Shown piece after piece: positions 27,364 through 36,217 of a stretch of 64,000 nucleotides of DNA (positions within the stretch are counted from its first letter, which is position 1; each line of letters opens with the position of its first letter). Origin of the DNA: Verrucomicrobiia bacterium. GTDB taxonomy: Bacteria > Verrucomicrobiota > Verrucomicrobiia > Verrucomicrobiales > DEV007. The notes beneath the pieces are model-generated. The model had not been told where the DNA came from. It worked only from the letters and a program-made list of their open reading frames with translations, and made no database searches. The stretch covers positions 124,001 to 188,000 of the forward strand of contig JAUICH010000006.1 in NCBI GenBank assembly GCA_030427505.1, written 5' to 3'. Both the position numbers and the translations under genes were made by a program.

Positions 27364-29682
27364 ATGAATCAGGAGTGGACAGGCGCGCTGGATCTTAGCC
27401 GGGAAGGGAACCCGCCTCTCTGGATTCACCTCATCGGCGTGGCCGGTTCGGGCATGAGCGGGCTGGCCCTGCTGCTGATGGGCATGGGCCACCGGGTGAG
27501 CGGTTCGGATCGGGTGACGACCCAGGAGACCGAGCGGATGGAACGGCTGGGCCTGGACTTTACCTGTCCTCACACTGCGGAGTCGGTGGAAGGCGCGGAC
27601 TTGGTGGTGTATTCCTCCGCCATCCGGCCCGGGAACGCGGCCTATGACGCCGCGGTGAGCCTGGGGATTCCCATGATCCGCCGGGCCGAAGCGCTGGCGG
27701 CGATCCTGAACGCGAAGAAGGGCATCATCGTGGCGGGCACGCATGGCAAGACCACGACCTCTTCCCTCTGCGCCCATGCCCTGCGGGCCGGGGGGCGCCA
27801 GCCGTCGCACTACGTGGGGGCGGAGATTCCCATCCTGGGCAGCAACGCGCTGTGGGTGCCGGAGACGCCGTGGATGGTCGCGGAAGGAGACGAAAGCGAC
27901 GGCACCCTGGTGAACTACCGGCCGGAGCACGGCATTCTGCTCAATATCGAGGCCGAGCATCTGGATCATTACAAAGACTTGGACGCGATCAAAGACGTGT
28001 TCGCGACCCTGCTGGATCAGACGGCGGGCAGCATTGTCTATTGCGGGGAAGACCCTGTCGCCACGGAGCTGGCCGGGCCCCGGGAGCGGTCTGTCTCATA
28101 CGGCTGGAGCAAGAGCCAGGACTACAGCGCCCACGAATTGAAGATGGGCGCCGCCGAGTCCGAGTTTGACGTATTTGCCCGGGGCCAGTCCCTGGGCCGG
28201 GTGCGGCTGAACATTCCCGGCCGGCACAACGTGCTGAACGCGTTGGCGGTGATCGCGCTAACCACGGAAATGGGTGTGCCCTTTGACAAAGTGGCCGAGG
28301 CCCTCGGTTCCTTCCAGGGCGCGCGGCGGCGTTTCGAGCGGAAGTACGAATCCGAAACCTACGCCGTGTTTGACGACTACGGCCATCACCCGAGCGAGAT
28401 CCGCGCAACGCTGCAAACCGCGCGGTCCTGCCAGCCGAAGCGCCTGATTTGCCTATTCCAGCCGCATCGCTACACCCGCACCCAACTGATGAAAGATGAG
28501 TTCGGGGCGGCCTTTGACGCGGCGGACCGGCTCTACGTGGCGGATATTTATCCCGCGAGCGAGCCGCCGATTCCCGGCATTTCCGGCGAGACCATCGTGG
28601 ATGCCGTGAAGGCCTCTGGTGGGGTGGAGGCGTTTTCACATCCTGATAAGAAGACCATTCACTGGCCGGTGGGGAACCAGGTGACACCGGGAGATTTCAT
28701 TCTCACCCTGGGTGCGGGGGACATCCATGAAGCGGGGACCCGCTTGGCGGCGGACCTGAAGACTCTGGAAAAACTGCGGACCGCATTGGACGAGGAAGAC
28801 GCCGTGATCCGGCTCTATGAACCGATGCGGCGGCATACCACGCTGAAAGTGGGGGGACCCGCGCAGTTCTGGGTGGAACCTTCGACTGCAAGGGGGCTCT
28901 CCCGCCTGATCGTCTTTTGCAAAGAAGTTGGACTGCCGCTGAGCTTCGTGGGGCGGGGGTCGAACCTGCTGGTGCGCGACGGCGGCATCCCTGGCGTGGT
29001 GGCCCACCTGGACCGGGGCGAGTTCAGCGAGTTCGATGTCAACGGCGGCGACACGATTCGGGCTGGGGCGGGTATCCGTTTCAAGAAGTTGAGCGCCATC
29101 GCGCAGAACGCGGGACTGGGTGGCTTTGAGTGGATGGAGGGTATTCCCGGAAACGTGGGCGGCGGCATCCGGATGAACGCCGGGGCCATGGGCTCGGCGA
29201 CGTTCGACCAGGTGGTGTCCGTCCGTTTCGTGGACGAGACGGGTGAGATTCGCGAGAAGACCGTGACCGAGATCGAGCCGCGTTACCGCGACACGCCGGA
29301 GTTTGAAGACCAGCCCGTGGTGTCCGTCGTCTTCCGGGGGCGTCCCGCGACGGACGCGGCGGAGATCAGCCGCCTTCTTGACGCTTCCAAGGAAAAGCGC
29401 AAGACCAGCCAGCCGGTGGCCGCCTGCGCGGGCTGCATTTTCAAGAACCCGGAAACCGTTCCGGCGGGCATGCTGGTGGATCAGCTGGGCCTGAAGAACC
29501 AGGGCGAAGGCCGGGCCCGTGTGTCCGAAGTTCATGGCAACTTCATCGTGAACGATGGGGACGCGACGGCGCGCGACGTGCTGGACCTGATTGCCCGCAT
29601 CCAGGAAACCGCCCGCCAGGAACGGGGGATCGAGCTGGAGACCGAGGTGAAGATCGTCGGCGTGGATGCCCCCAGTTTTTGA
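27364..29682 (+). CDS. murC/murB: MurC-MurB fusion: UDP-MurNAc-L-Ala ligase plus UDP-GlcNAc-enolpyruvate reductase
   Basis: This 772-residue protein joins two cytosolic precursor enzymes. Residues 1 to about 460 are MurC: HLIGVAGSGMSGLALLL, the ATP loop G125-THGKTTTSS, AEGDESDGTLVNY and DDYGHHPSEIRATL. Residues from about 480 are MurB: the FAD-binding HTTLKVGGPAQFWVEPST and VGRGSNLLVRDGGIPGVV, GIPGNVGGGIRMNAGAMGS, and a C-terminal part with CAGCIFKNP and VSEVHGNFIVNDGDAT. The proton-donating serine of MurB (SAGSVFKNP in most enzymes) is cysteine here, C691. MurB makes UDP-MurNAc and MurC uses it, so consecutive steps are joined although MurC comes first. I chose the ATG at 27364, preceded by AGGGGAAG; an in-frame TTG at 27340 would overlap murG. 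Confidence 0.95.
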   Translation: MNQEWTGALDLSREGNPPLWIHLIGVAGSGMSGLALLLMGMGHRVSGSDRVTTQETERMERLGLDFTCPHTAESVEGADLVVYSSAIRPGNAAYDAAVSLGIPMIRRAEALAAILNAKKGIIVAGTHGKTTTSSLCAHALRAGGRQPSHYVGAEIPILGSNALWVPETPWMVAEGDESDGTLVNYRPEHGILLNIEAEHLDHYKDLDAIKDVFATLLDQTAGSIVYCGEDPVATELAGPRERSVSYGWSKSQDYSAHELKMGAAESEFDVFARGQSLGRVRLNIPGRHNVLNALAVIALTTEMGVPFDKVAEALGSFQGARRRFERKYESETYAVFDDYGHHPSEIRATLQTARSCQPKRLICLFQPHRYTRTQLMKDEFGAAFDAADRLYVADIYPASEPPIPGISGETIVDAVKASGGVEAFSHPDKKTIHWPVGNQVTPGDFILTLGAGDIHEAGTRLAADLKTLEKLRTALDEEDAVIRLYEPMRRHTTLKVGGPAQFWVEPSTARGLSRLIVFCKEVGLPLSFVGRGSNLLVRDGGIPGVVAHLDRGEFSEFDVNGGDTIRAGAGIRFKKLSAIAQNAGLGGFEWMEGIPGNVGGGIRMNAGAMGSATFDQVVSVRFVDETGEIREKTVTEIEPRYRDTPEFEDQPVVSVVFRGRPATDAAEISRLLDASKEKRKTSQPVAACAGCIFKNPETVPAGMLVDQLGLKNQGEGRARVSEVHGNFIVNDGDATARDVLDLIARIQETARQERGIELETEVKIVGVDAPSF

Positions 29683-29713
29683 AAGAAGAAGACTTTCTCA
29701 CAGTATTTAGACA

Positions 29714-30622
29714 ATGGATTTTACACAGCTGAAAGTTGCCGTGCTGGCGGGTGGACCGGGCTCCGAGCGGAAGATTTCTCTGCGCTCCGCCGCCAGCGTT
29801 CAGGAAGCGATTTCCGATAAGGTGGGCCAGTCGCTCCTGGTGGATGTCACCGGCTCAGACTTCGAACTGCCGCCGGGCACGGACATCGCCTTCAACGTCA
29901 TTCACGGCACCTATGGGGAAGACGGCAGCTTGCAGGCCGAGTTGGAACGGCGGGGCGTGCCCTACACCGGCGCCCGGGAAGTCAGCAGCCGGCTGGCCTT
30001 CGACAAGATCAAGAGCAAGGAACGCTTTGTTGCGGCCGGGGTTTCCACACCCACTTCGCTGGTGGCGATGCTGGACGAACTGGATCAGGGTACCGTGGCG
30101 CTGCCTTGCGTGGTAAAACCGCCCCGGGAGGGGTCCAGCGTGGGCGTGAGTATCGTCCAGGATGCGGCGGAGCTGGAAAAAGCGCTCGAAGAAGCGGCTA
30201 AATATAGTCCGGATATCTTAATTGAGTCTTTTATTCGCGGAAAAGAACTGACCGTGGGGGTCCTGGGGGGCGAGGCCTTGCCCATTGTCCACATCCAGCC
30301 GCGGAGCGGGTTCTACGACATCAAGAACAAATACCCCTGGCTGATGGCGGACGGGGGGACCGATTATTTCTGTCCGGCGGACCTGTCCGATTCCGTGACG
30401 CAAGAGGTTCAGAGACAGGCGCTTATGGCGCACAATTCCCTGGGAATCGAAGTGTATTCCCGGGTGGACGTCTTGCTGGACGGTGATGAAAAGCCGTGGG
30501 TGCTGGAGGTCAACACCATCCCCGGAATGACCGAGTCCAGCCTGCTGCCGAAAGCCGCCGCTGCGATTGGAATTGACTTTGCGACTCTTTGTTTGAAAAT
30601 TATAGAATTTTCGTTACCTTAG
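29714..30622 (+). CDS. ddl: D-alanine:D-alanine ligase
   Basis: Ddl makes the D-Ala-D-Ala dipeptide used by MurF. The 302-residue ATP-grasp protein has VLAGGPGSERKISLRSAAS (active-site glutamate in SER), FNVIHGTYGEDGSLQAEL, YTGAREVSSRLAFDK, VVKPPREGSSVGVSIV and VLEVNTIPGMTESSLLPKA. The length fits the DdlB class. It lies 31 nt after murC-murB and 17 nt before ftsQ, the usual dcw position. Confidence 0.96.
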   Translation: MDFTQLKVAVLAGGPGSERKISLRSAASVQEAISDKVGQSLLVDVTGSDFELPPGTDIAFNVIHGTYGEDGSLQAELERRGVPYTGAREVSSRLAFDKIKSKERFVAAGVSTPTSLVAMLDELDQGTVALPCVVKPPREGSSVGVSIVQDAAELEKALEEAAKYSPDILIESFIRGKELTVGVLGGEALPIVHIQPRSGFYDIKNKYPWLMADGGTDYFCPADLSDSVTQEVQRQALMAHNSLGIEVYSRVDVLLDGDEKPWVLEVNTIPGMTESSLLPKAAAAIGIDFATLCLKIIEFSLP

Positions 30623-30639
30623 AATCGCTAAATCAAGAT

Positions 30640-31671
30640 ATGTCCCGCGAATTCTTTACCCGCCGGCGGCGTCTCGAAAACCAGCGAGTCAACCGCCCGA
30701 GGCGAAAACGCCTTGCGTCTCATCAGCTCGATGTGCGGATGAGCACAAAAAAGACATCGCGGCAGCGCCTTGTACAGCAGTCTTGCTGGGTCATTAAGAT
30801 TGCGGCGGTGGCGCTGACGCTGCTGAGCCTGACGGCCTCTGTGAAGTGGGTCTACCGGAAGGTCTTCTTTGAAAATACCGACTTCCGGCTGCGGGAGCTG
30901 ACTATCCACTCCAATGGGGTGCTTTCCGGCGCCCAGGTTCTGGCGGCCTCCGGAATTTCCGAGGGGATGAACCTGATCGAGATCGATCTGGTGGAGTTGC
31001 GGGAGAAGATCGAGTCCCTTCCTCTGGTCGAAGAGGCGGTCGTGACCCGGGAACTGCCCAACCGCTTGAGCGTGGAAATTTCCGAACGGCGCCCCGTTGC
31101 GTGGCTGTCCTGCCCGCCGAAAGGCATCCGGCCCCGCAGCACGACGGGTGGGGTGATTCTGGATGGGGAGGGAATTGTAATTCCCTGCGAATCGCTGGCG
31201 CGAGAATTCCTGAAGCTGCCGATTATTGAGAGCCATACCCTGTCCCGCCTGGTTCCGGGCTCGAAAATTGACTCGCCACAGATTCAGTCAGCGCTCAAAC
31301 TGCTGGCCCTGACAAACCACCGGTTTATGGCCCGTGGAATCGATGTCAGGGAGGTGCGGATCCGAAACGATTATTCGCTGACGGCTTTGTTTAATAATGA
31401 TATGATGGTGACGGTCGGATTGCCGGACATGGATCGCGCCATGGGGGACTTGGAATTGATTCTCGAACATTCCGTGCGTGAGAACCGGAATTTGGCTACC
31501 GTTAACTTGATGCCTGAGAAGAATATTCCGGTCACCTATTTCGAAGCACCTGTTCATTTGGATGTGCCCGTATTACCGTCCTCGGTAGATGTGGAAGCGA
31601 ACGCGGAAGGGTCCTCCGGCGGCGATCAACGGGCAAAACACCTGCGCGCGATCTTAAGCCGCGGCGGATGA
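30640..31671 (+). CDS. ftsQ: FtsQ/DivIB-like division protein
   Basis: This 343-residue protein has a long, highly basic cytoplasmic tail (RRRRLENQRVNRPRRKR), one transmembrane segment at about 50-70, and a periplasmic POTRA domain. The POTRA domain starts FRLRELTIHSNGVLSGAQVL and ends near VTRELPNRLSVEISERRPVA. A beta domain and a C-terminal tail follow. This is the layout of FtsQ, which recruits FtsB/L and controls FtsWI. I chose the ATG at 30640, just after the ddl stop; the frame opens earlier inside ddl. Sequence similarity is modest, but the position between ddl and ftsA is standard. Confidence 0.88.
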   Translation: MSREFFTRRRRLENQRVNRPRRKRLASHQLDVRMSTKKTSRQRLVQQSCWVIKIAAVALTLLSLTASVKWVYRKVFFENTDFRLRELTIHSNGVLSGAQVLAASGISEGMNLIEIDLVELREKIESLPLVEEAVVTRELPNRLSVEISERRPVAWLSCPPKGIRPRSTTGGVILDGEGIVIPCESLAREFLKLPIIESHTLSRLVPGSKIDSPQIQSALKLLALTNHRFMARGIDVREVRIRNDYSLTALFNNDMMVTVGLPDMDRAMGDLELILEHSVRENRNLATVNLMPEKNIPVTYFEAPVHLDVPVLPSSVDVEANAEGSSGGDQRAKHLRAILSRGG

Positions 31672-31737
31672 GGATGGTTATTTCCTCTCCAGCCAGTCAG
31701 GCGACTCAACGAAGAAATACAGCGGAAAGTATCAACC

Positions 31738-32967
31738 ATGGCAAAAAGCAACATATACGTGGGTTTGGAGATTGGTACCTCCAAGATCTGCGTTGTGGTG
31801 GGTGAAGTCCGCGGAGATGGCGCCATTAAGATTTTGGGCGTGGGGCAGCACCCGTCCGCCGGAGTGCGGAAGGGGGAGATCACGGATTTTGAAACCGCGC
31901 AGACCTGCCTGCACGACGCCTTGGTGAAGGCGGAAGACCGTAGCGACGTCATGGTCAAGAATGTGTTCTTGGCGGTGACTGGCGCGCACATCGAAAGCCT
32001 GAACAATCGCGGCTGCATTCGCATTGCGGACGATCAGAACGAGATCACCGCCGATGACCTGGAAGAAGTAAAAGAGATCGCCCGGGACGTGGCGATTCCC
32101 CAGAGCAATGCCTTTATCCACAGCATCGTTCAGCACTACTATGTGGACGGGCAGGAAAAAGTGGTAAACCCGGTGAGCATGCTGGGTCAGAAGCTGGAGG
32201 CGGACTACCACATCATTCACGGGGTGCGGAACCGCATTCAGAACGCCATCCGTTGCGTGCGGGAAGCTCCGCTGGAAGTGGAAGACATTGTGTTCAGCCC
32301 CATCGCGGCGGCGCAGGTGGTGTTGAACCGGGAAGCGAAGCAGCAGGGCGCCATTTTGATCGACATCGGTGGGGGCACGGCGGACTATGTGCTCTATGTG
32401 GACGGCGCGGTGGTGGCCTCCGGCTGCCTGGGCCTGGGGGGCGACCACATTACCAATGACCTTTCTATCATATTGAAAGTACCGCTAGCCAAAGCGGAGA
32501 AGCTGAAGAAAGAGCACGGCAGCGTGCGGCTGGACAAAGCCGAGCCGGGCGAGATGATCGTGCTGGAGGGGGATACCCATTTCGTGGGCACCAAAGTGGA
32601 GAAAGCCCTGGTGAATCAGGTGGCCTACATGCGCGCCCGGGAAATCCTGGAACTGATCCAGAAGAAGCTGTCCGCCACCGGCTACCTGAATCGGGTGGGG
32701 AAGGGCATTTACCTGACCGGCGGCACGAGTCTGCTGGATGGGCTGGATGTGTTGGCGGAAGAGATCTTCGAGTTGCCGGTGCAGCGGGCAAACGCCGCTG
32801 CCATGACGGGTCCGGCGGCGATCTTCGAGAACCCGCAATACGCCACGCCGGTGGGGCTGATTCGCTACGCCCAACTCATCGACGAGCAACGTCCCGCCAA
32901 GGGACCGATTCAGTCACTGGGCAAGAAAGTGGCCGGATTTTTCGGGGCCGTCCGGTCCATGTTTTGA
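31738..32967 (+). CDS. ftsA: Actin-like division protein FtsA
   Basis: FtsA is the actin-like ATPase that ties FtsZ filaments to the membrane. The 409-residue protein has the phosphate-1 loop YVGLEIGTSKICVVVGE, the 1C subdomain (VTGAHIESLNNRGCI), phosphate-2 LIDIGGGTADYVLY and the adenosine motif GIYLTGGTSLLDG. The C-terminus (LGKKVAGFFGAVRSMF) is an amphipathic helix, the usual membrane-targeting sequence. It follows ftsQ by 66 nt and is separated from ftsZ by an unusually long 310-bp gap. Confidence 0.96.
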   Translation: MAKSNIYVGLEIGTSKICVVVGEVRGDGAIKILGVGQHPSAGVRKGEITDFETAQTCLHDALVKAEDRSDVMVKNVFLAVTGAHIESLNNRGCIRIADDQNEITADDLEEVKEIARDVAIPQSNAFIHSIVQHYYVDGQEKVVNPVSMLGQKLEADYHIIHGVRNRIQNAIRCVREAPLEVEDIVFSPIAAAQVVLNREAKQQGAILIDIGGGTADYVLYVDGAVVASGCLGLGGDHITNDLSIILKVPLAKAEKLKKEHGSVRLDKAEPGEMIVLEGDTHFVGTKVEKALVNQVAYMRAREILELIQKKLSATGYLNRVGKGIYLTGGTSLLDGLDVLAEEIFELPVQRANAAAMTGPAAIFENPQYATPVGLIRYAQLIDEQRPAKGPIQSLGKKVAGFFGAVRSMF

Positions 32968-33277
32968 GACGCCTTCATCCATGTGGAGAGCCATTCGAAT
33001 ATAGTTGAAAATAATTAATATTAGGCGTCACCATCCGCTTGTCTGAAACGTAATGCGGCCCGTTGTTTTGACTGTGTCGAAAATGGAGGGTTGTCCGGAA
33101 GGCAGGTAGTTCTGGCCGCCGCGAAGTTTCCTATTTTCGAAAATGTCATTGAGGCAGGTACCAAGGCCCGCCGTCCAAACTTCTAAAGACCATAGCAAAC
33201 CTATAATCCCGAAAGTGAGTGGTGGAAGGGCCCGGTGTACTGCCCTGAAACTGGCTTGAGAGGGAACCCACTGACTT
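32968..33277. promoter_or_regulatory. 310-bp ftsA-ftsZ intergenic region with candidate ftsZ promoter
   Basis: This gap is far larger than the others in the cluster (mostly under 70 nt). It holds no open frame I can support. A perfect TATAAT lies at 33202-33207, about 70 nt ahead of the ftsZ start; a good -35 box at standard spacing is not visible. The motif TTCGAAAATG (or TCGAAAATG) occurs twice, near 33077 and 33135. Separate control of ftsZ is a reasonable inference. Confidence 0.45.
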
Positions 33278-36025
33278 ATGATAGAATACAGCCTAGCCGA
33301 ACAATCGGAGATGCCCGAGACTTCGGGATTTTCGGTCAAGATTATTGGCGTCGGTGGCGCGGGGGCGAATGTCCTGGACCGGATGGCGCTGGAAGGCGCC
33401 GATGACGCGGATCTCCTGACCATTAATACCGATGTCCGGGCCCTGACCACTTCGGTTTCCAATCACAAAATTCAGTTGGGCAAGCGGCTGCTCATGGGTA
33501 TGGGCGCGGGCGGCGATCCGGACCTGGGCCGTCAGGCGGCGCAGGAAGCGGAGGAAGAAATCCGCGCGGCGGTGAAGGGGCACAACATGATCTTCGTGTG
33601 CGCGGGCTTGGGCGGCGGCACCGGTTCCGGTTCCACCCCCGAGATCTGCCGCATCGCCCGTGAGGAAGGGGTCTTCCTGGTGGTGTTCGCGACGCTGCCG
33701 TTCACCTTCGAAGGCAGGCGCCGGATGGAGCAGGCCAAGGTGTCCCTGAAAAAAATCGGAGAGTTTGCCAACGCCATCGTCACGTTCGAGAACGACCGGA
33801 TGGGCGAATTGATCGTGGCGAAGGAGGGCATTCAGCAGGCCTTTGCCGCGGCGGACCGCATTATCAGCCAGAGCATTCGAGCCACTACCAGCGTGGTAAC
33901 GCAGCCGGGCATCATCCGCATTGGCATGGACGACCTGTTGTCCGCCCTGCGGAGCCGGGATTCGCGCTGCCTGTTCGGCTTTGGCCAGGCCAAGGGCGAC
34001 AACCGGGCGCAGGAGGCACTGAATCAGGCCCTGAAGAGTCCGTTGCTGGACCGGGGCCGCATGCTGAACTCCTGTCACAATGTGCTGATCCACATTGCGG
34101 GTGGGGAGTCGATGACGCTTTACGAAGTAGAATTGCTCATGAAAGAGCTGTCCCGCCATGTTAGCGAGCAGACCCAGATCCTGTTTGGGGCTGCCGTGGA
34201 CAAGAAGCTGGGCGCCACCCTGAACGTCACGGTCATCAGTTCCCTGGCCGGAGATCCGGTGGAAGATTTTCATTTGCCCGAGGCGAAAGAGGAGGCGGTT
34301 TCCGAGACGGAAGAAAAAAAGCCTGAGACAGCTCCGGAACCCGCGGGCGCGGCCGTGAGCGAAGAGACGCCGAAAGCGGAAGCGCCGCGGCAGAAGGAAG
34401 CTCCGAAAGAAGAAGCGGTAGCAGCGGCAAAGTCTGAGCCGGTAGAGGCCCCGGAAAAAACGGAAGAACGCACGTCCAGAACGTCGTTCCCGTCTTTCCT
34501 TACGGCGGTGGTGCCTCCCCAGGAGTCCGGCGAATCCCAAGAAAAGCAAGCCGCCCCCAAGTCTGAAAAACCCGCGGCTGAAGACCAGCCGAAAGCGGAA
34601 GCCAAATCCAAAGCGGAACCAAGGCCGGAGGCGAAACCCGAGCCCAAGCCTGAACCGAAGGCGGCGAAGGAAGAGGCTCCAACCCCCACTCCGGAAAAGA
34701 AACCGGCGGCGGAAGCTGCTCCGGCTGAAACGAAGATGCCGGAGAAGCCGCGCGGAGAGAAGTCGAGCCTCTTTACCGAGGAACCGGCTTCTAAGTCCAG
34801 CTCGTTGCCCGGGTTTGAAATGGATTCTGGCGAGTTTCCAGAAGATCTGGACTCCATTGGCGGTGAGACTAGCCGGCCCGCGGAACCGCGGTCCGCTCCC
34901 GCCAGCCTGCCAAAGGAAAGCCAGCCGGCGGCCGCGCCGGGCGAACTGGATGGAGATCCTTTGCCGCCGAACTGGAGCGCTCCCCAGTCCGCTTCCGGAC
35001 TGTCGCAGATGTCTCCCTTTGAAGTGGTGGAAGGCGATGACGATTTTCCGCCGGCCAATGAGGAGCCGAAGAAGACGAACCGGAAGAGCAGCACCGGCTA
35101 CCCGACTTCCTATGAGTCTTCCTCCAGCACTGGCGACGGAGGCGGAGATCCCTGGACGAAATCGAAGTCTCCGGGCATGTCCGGTCTGGACATGGATAGC
35201 TACGAGCCTTCCGCTCCGGCCAATCCCGGTACCGGTGGCGGCGGATCGGGGCTCCCGTGGATCGACAGCGTGATTCCCACCGTAAAAAAGAAGGAGGAGG
35301 GGAAGGATGACTCCCCCTCCAACACCAAGCAGGCGGATTCGCCAGTTTCACGCGGACCGGCATCGGACTTTGCTTCGTACGAACCGGCTATCGGCCGCCG
35401 GGAGGAAGGGAGTAGCGGCAGCAAGGCGTCGAAAGAGTTTTCCCAACCGCTTCACCAGAAAAGCGCCAGTCTGGGACCCATTGGGGGAGGCGAAAGTCCG
35501 TTTGGAGGACCCTCCGCGCCAGACTCGAAGAGTGAAACCGGCGGTGGCCTGCAGCCTCCGCCGCTGGACCCGAGTGCTCCCGCGCCTTTTGGAGGCTCTT
35601 CTCCGGCGGTGGGAAGCGGCGGAGGATTTGTCCTGGAACTGGGGTCGGAATCTCAGTCCATTACCCTGACGGAAGTCGGCGCCGGAGGTTTTGAAGACAG
35701 CCCTGTCGCCAAAGAGACTTTGGGTAGCGGAAAGAGCCCGGAAAGCAGCCCGTCACGGGAACCGGCATCCAAGCCTTTGTTCGAAGAAGAGGGTAAATCG
35801 CCCAAGGAAGAAGCTCCTGTCCAGAGCGGGGCCGAGACCCCGCCGGAATTTTCTGGCGCGGCACCTGCCTCCAGTGAAGGTGGGGAAAGAAAGCCACCCT
35901 CCCACCAAGGGATGCTCCCGCTCGATCCAGTGGCGAAGGGGCGCTTTGCGAAGACCGAGCCGACCATCGTGGATGGCGAGGACATGGACGTGCCGACCTT
36001 TCTGCGGAAGCGGAAGATTGGCTGA
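33278..36025 (+). CDS. ftsZ: FtsZ with very long disordered linker and altered T7 loop
   Basis: FtsZ is the tubulin-like GTPase that forms the division ring. The core occupies about residues 18-325: KIIGVGGAGANVLDRM, the GTP signature G112-GGTGSGS119 (usually GGGTGTG), and NAIVTFENDRMGEL. The catalytic T7 loop, NxDxxD in nearly all FtsZ, reads R214-I-G216-M-D-D219, so the asparagine and the first aspartate are replaced. Residues about 326-895 are a disordered linker rich in Glu, Lys, Pro, Ala and then Ser and Gly, roughly ten times the usual length. The last 14 residues (DMDVPTFLRKRKIG) are an intact C-terminal peptide for FtsA binding with a basic tail. An alternative ATG at 33311 has CGGAG upstream. 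Confidence 0.95.
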   Translation: MIEYSLAEQSEMPETSGFSVKIIGVGGAGANVLDRMALEGADDADLLTINTDVRALTTSVSNHKIQLGKRLLMGMGAGGDPDLGRQAAQEAEEEIRAAVKGHNMIFVCAGLGGGTGSGSTPEICRIAREEGVFLVVFATLPFTFEGRRRMEQAKVSLKKIGEFANAIVTFENDRMGELIVAKEGIQQAFAAADRIISQSIRATTSVVTQPGIIRIGMDDLLSALRSRDSRCLFGFGQAKGDNRAQEALNQALKSPLLDRGRMLNSCHNVLIHIAGGESMTLYEVELLMKELSRHVSEQTQILFGAAVDKKLGATLNVTVISSLAGDPVEDFHLPEAKEEAVSETEEKKPETAPEPAGAAVSEETPKAEAPRQKEAPKEEAVAAAKSEPVEAPEKTEERTSRTSFPSFLTAVVPPQESGESQEKQAAPKSEKPAAEDQPKAEAKSKAEPRPEAKPEPKPEPKAAKEEAPTPTPEKKPAAEAAPAETKMPEKPRGEKSSLFTEEPASKSSSLPGFEMDSGEFPEDLDSIGGETSRPAEPRSAPASLPKESQPAAAPGELDGDPLPPNWSAPQSASGLSQMSPFEVVEGDDDFPPANEEPKKTNRKSSTGYPTSYESSSSTGDGGGDPWTKSKSPGMSGLDMDSYEPSAPANPGTGGGGSGLPWIDSVIPTVKKKEEGKDDSPSNTKQADSPVSRGPASDFASYEPAIGRREEGSSGSKASKEFSQPLHQKSASLGPIGGGESPFGGPSAPDSKSETGGGLQPPPLDPSAPAPFGGSSPAVGSGGGFVLELGSESQSITLTEVGAGGFEDSPVAKETLGSGKSPESSPSREPASKPLFEEEGKSPKEEAPVQSGAETPPEFSGAAPASSEGGERKPPSHQGMLPLDPVAKGRFAKTEPTIVDGEDMDVPTFLRKRKIG

Positions 36026-36032
36026 GGAAAGT

Positions 36033-36054
36033 GGAGAAGTTTTGAAGCTTCTCC
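36033..36054 (+). terminator. Weak hairpin after ftsZ
   Basis: GGAGAAG (36033-36039) pairs with CTTCTCC (36048-36054) 8 nt after the ftsZ stop. There is no T-tract after the stem, so it may only protect the 3' end or be inactive. It marks the end of the dcw cluster. Confidence 0.25.
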
Positions 36055-36217
36055 GCGTTCCGTAGCGCTTGACAGGCCAGCCCGGGGCGCGGAGACTGCG
36101 GCATTCTCCGGTCCAGGCGGGCTGGCGGCGGCTCCGGCGAGAGGTGATGTGGACAGGGTAGTAGGAATGCGCTGGCGAGCCATCGGTATCGCCTGTCCGC
36201 ATCTTGCAATCCCCGCT

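Noticed and set aside
33278-36025. FtsZ reading frame as two genes (FtsZ plus an unrelated Pro/Glu-rich protein)
   Set aside because: The frame is continuous and the C-terminal 14 residues are a proper FtsZ C-terminal peptide, so the long region is a linker of one protein.
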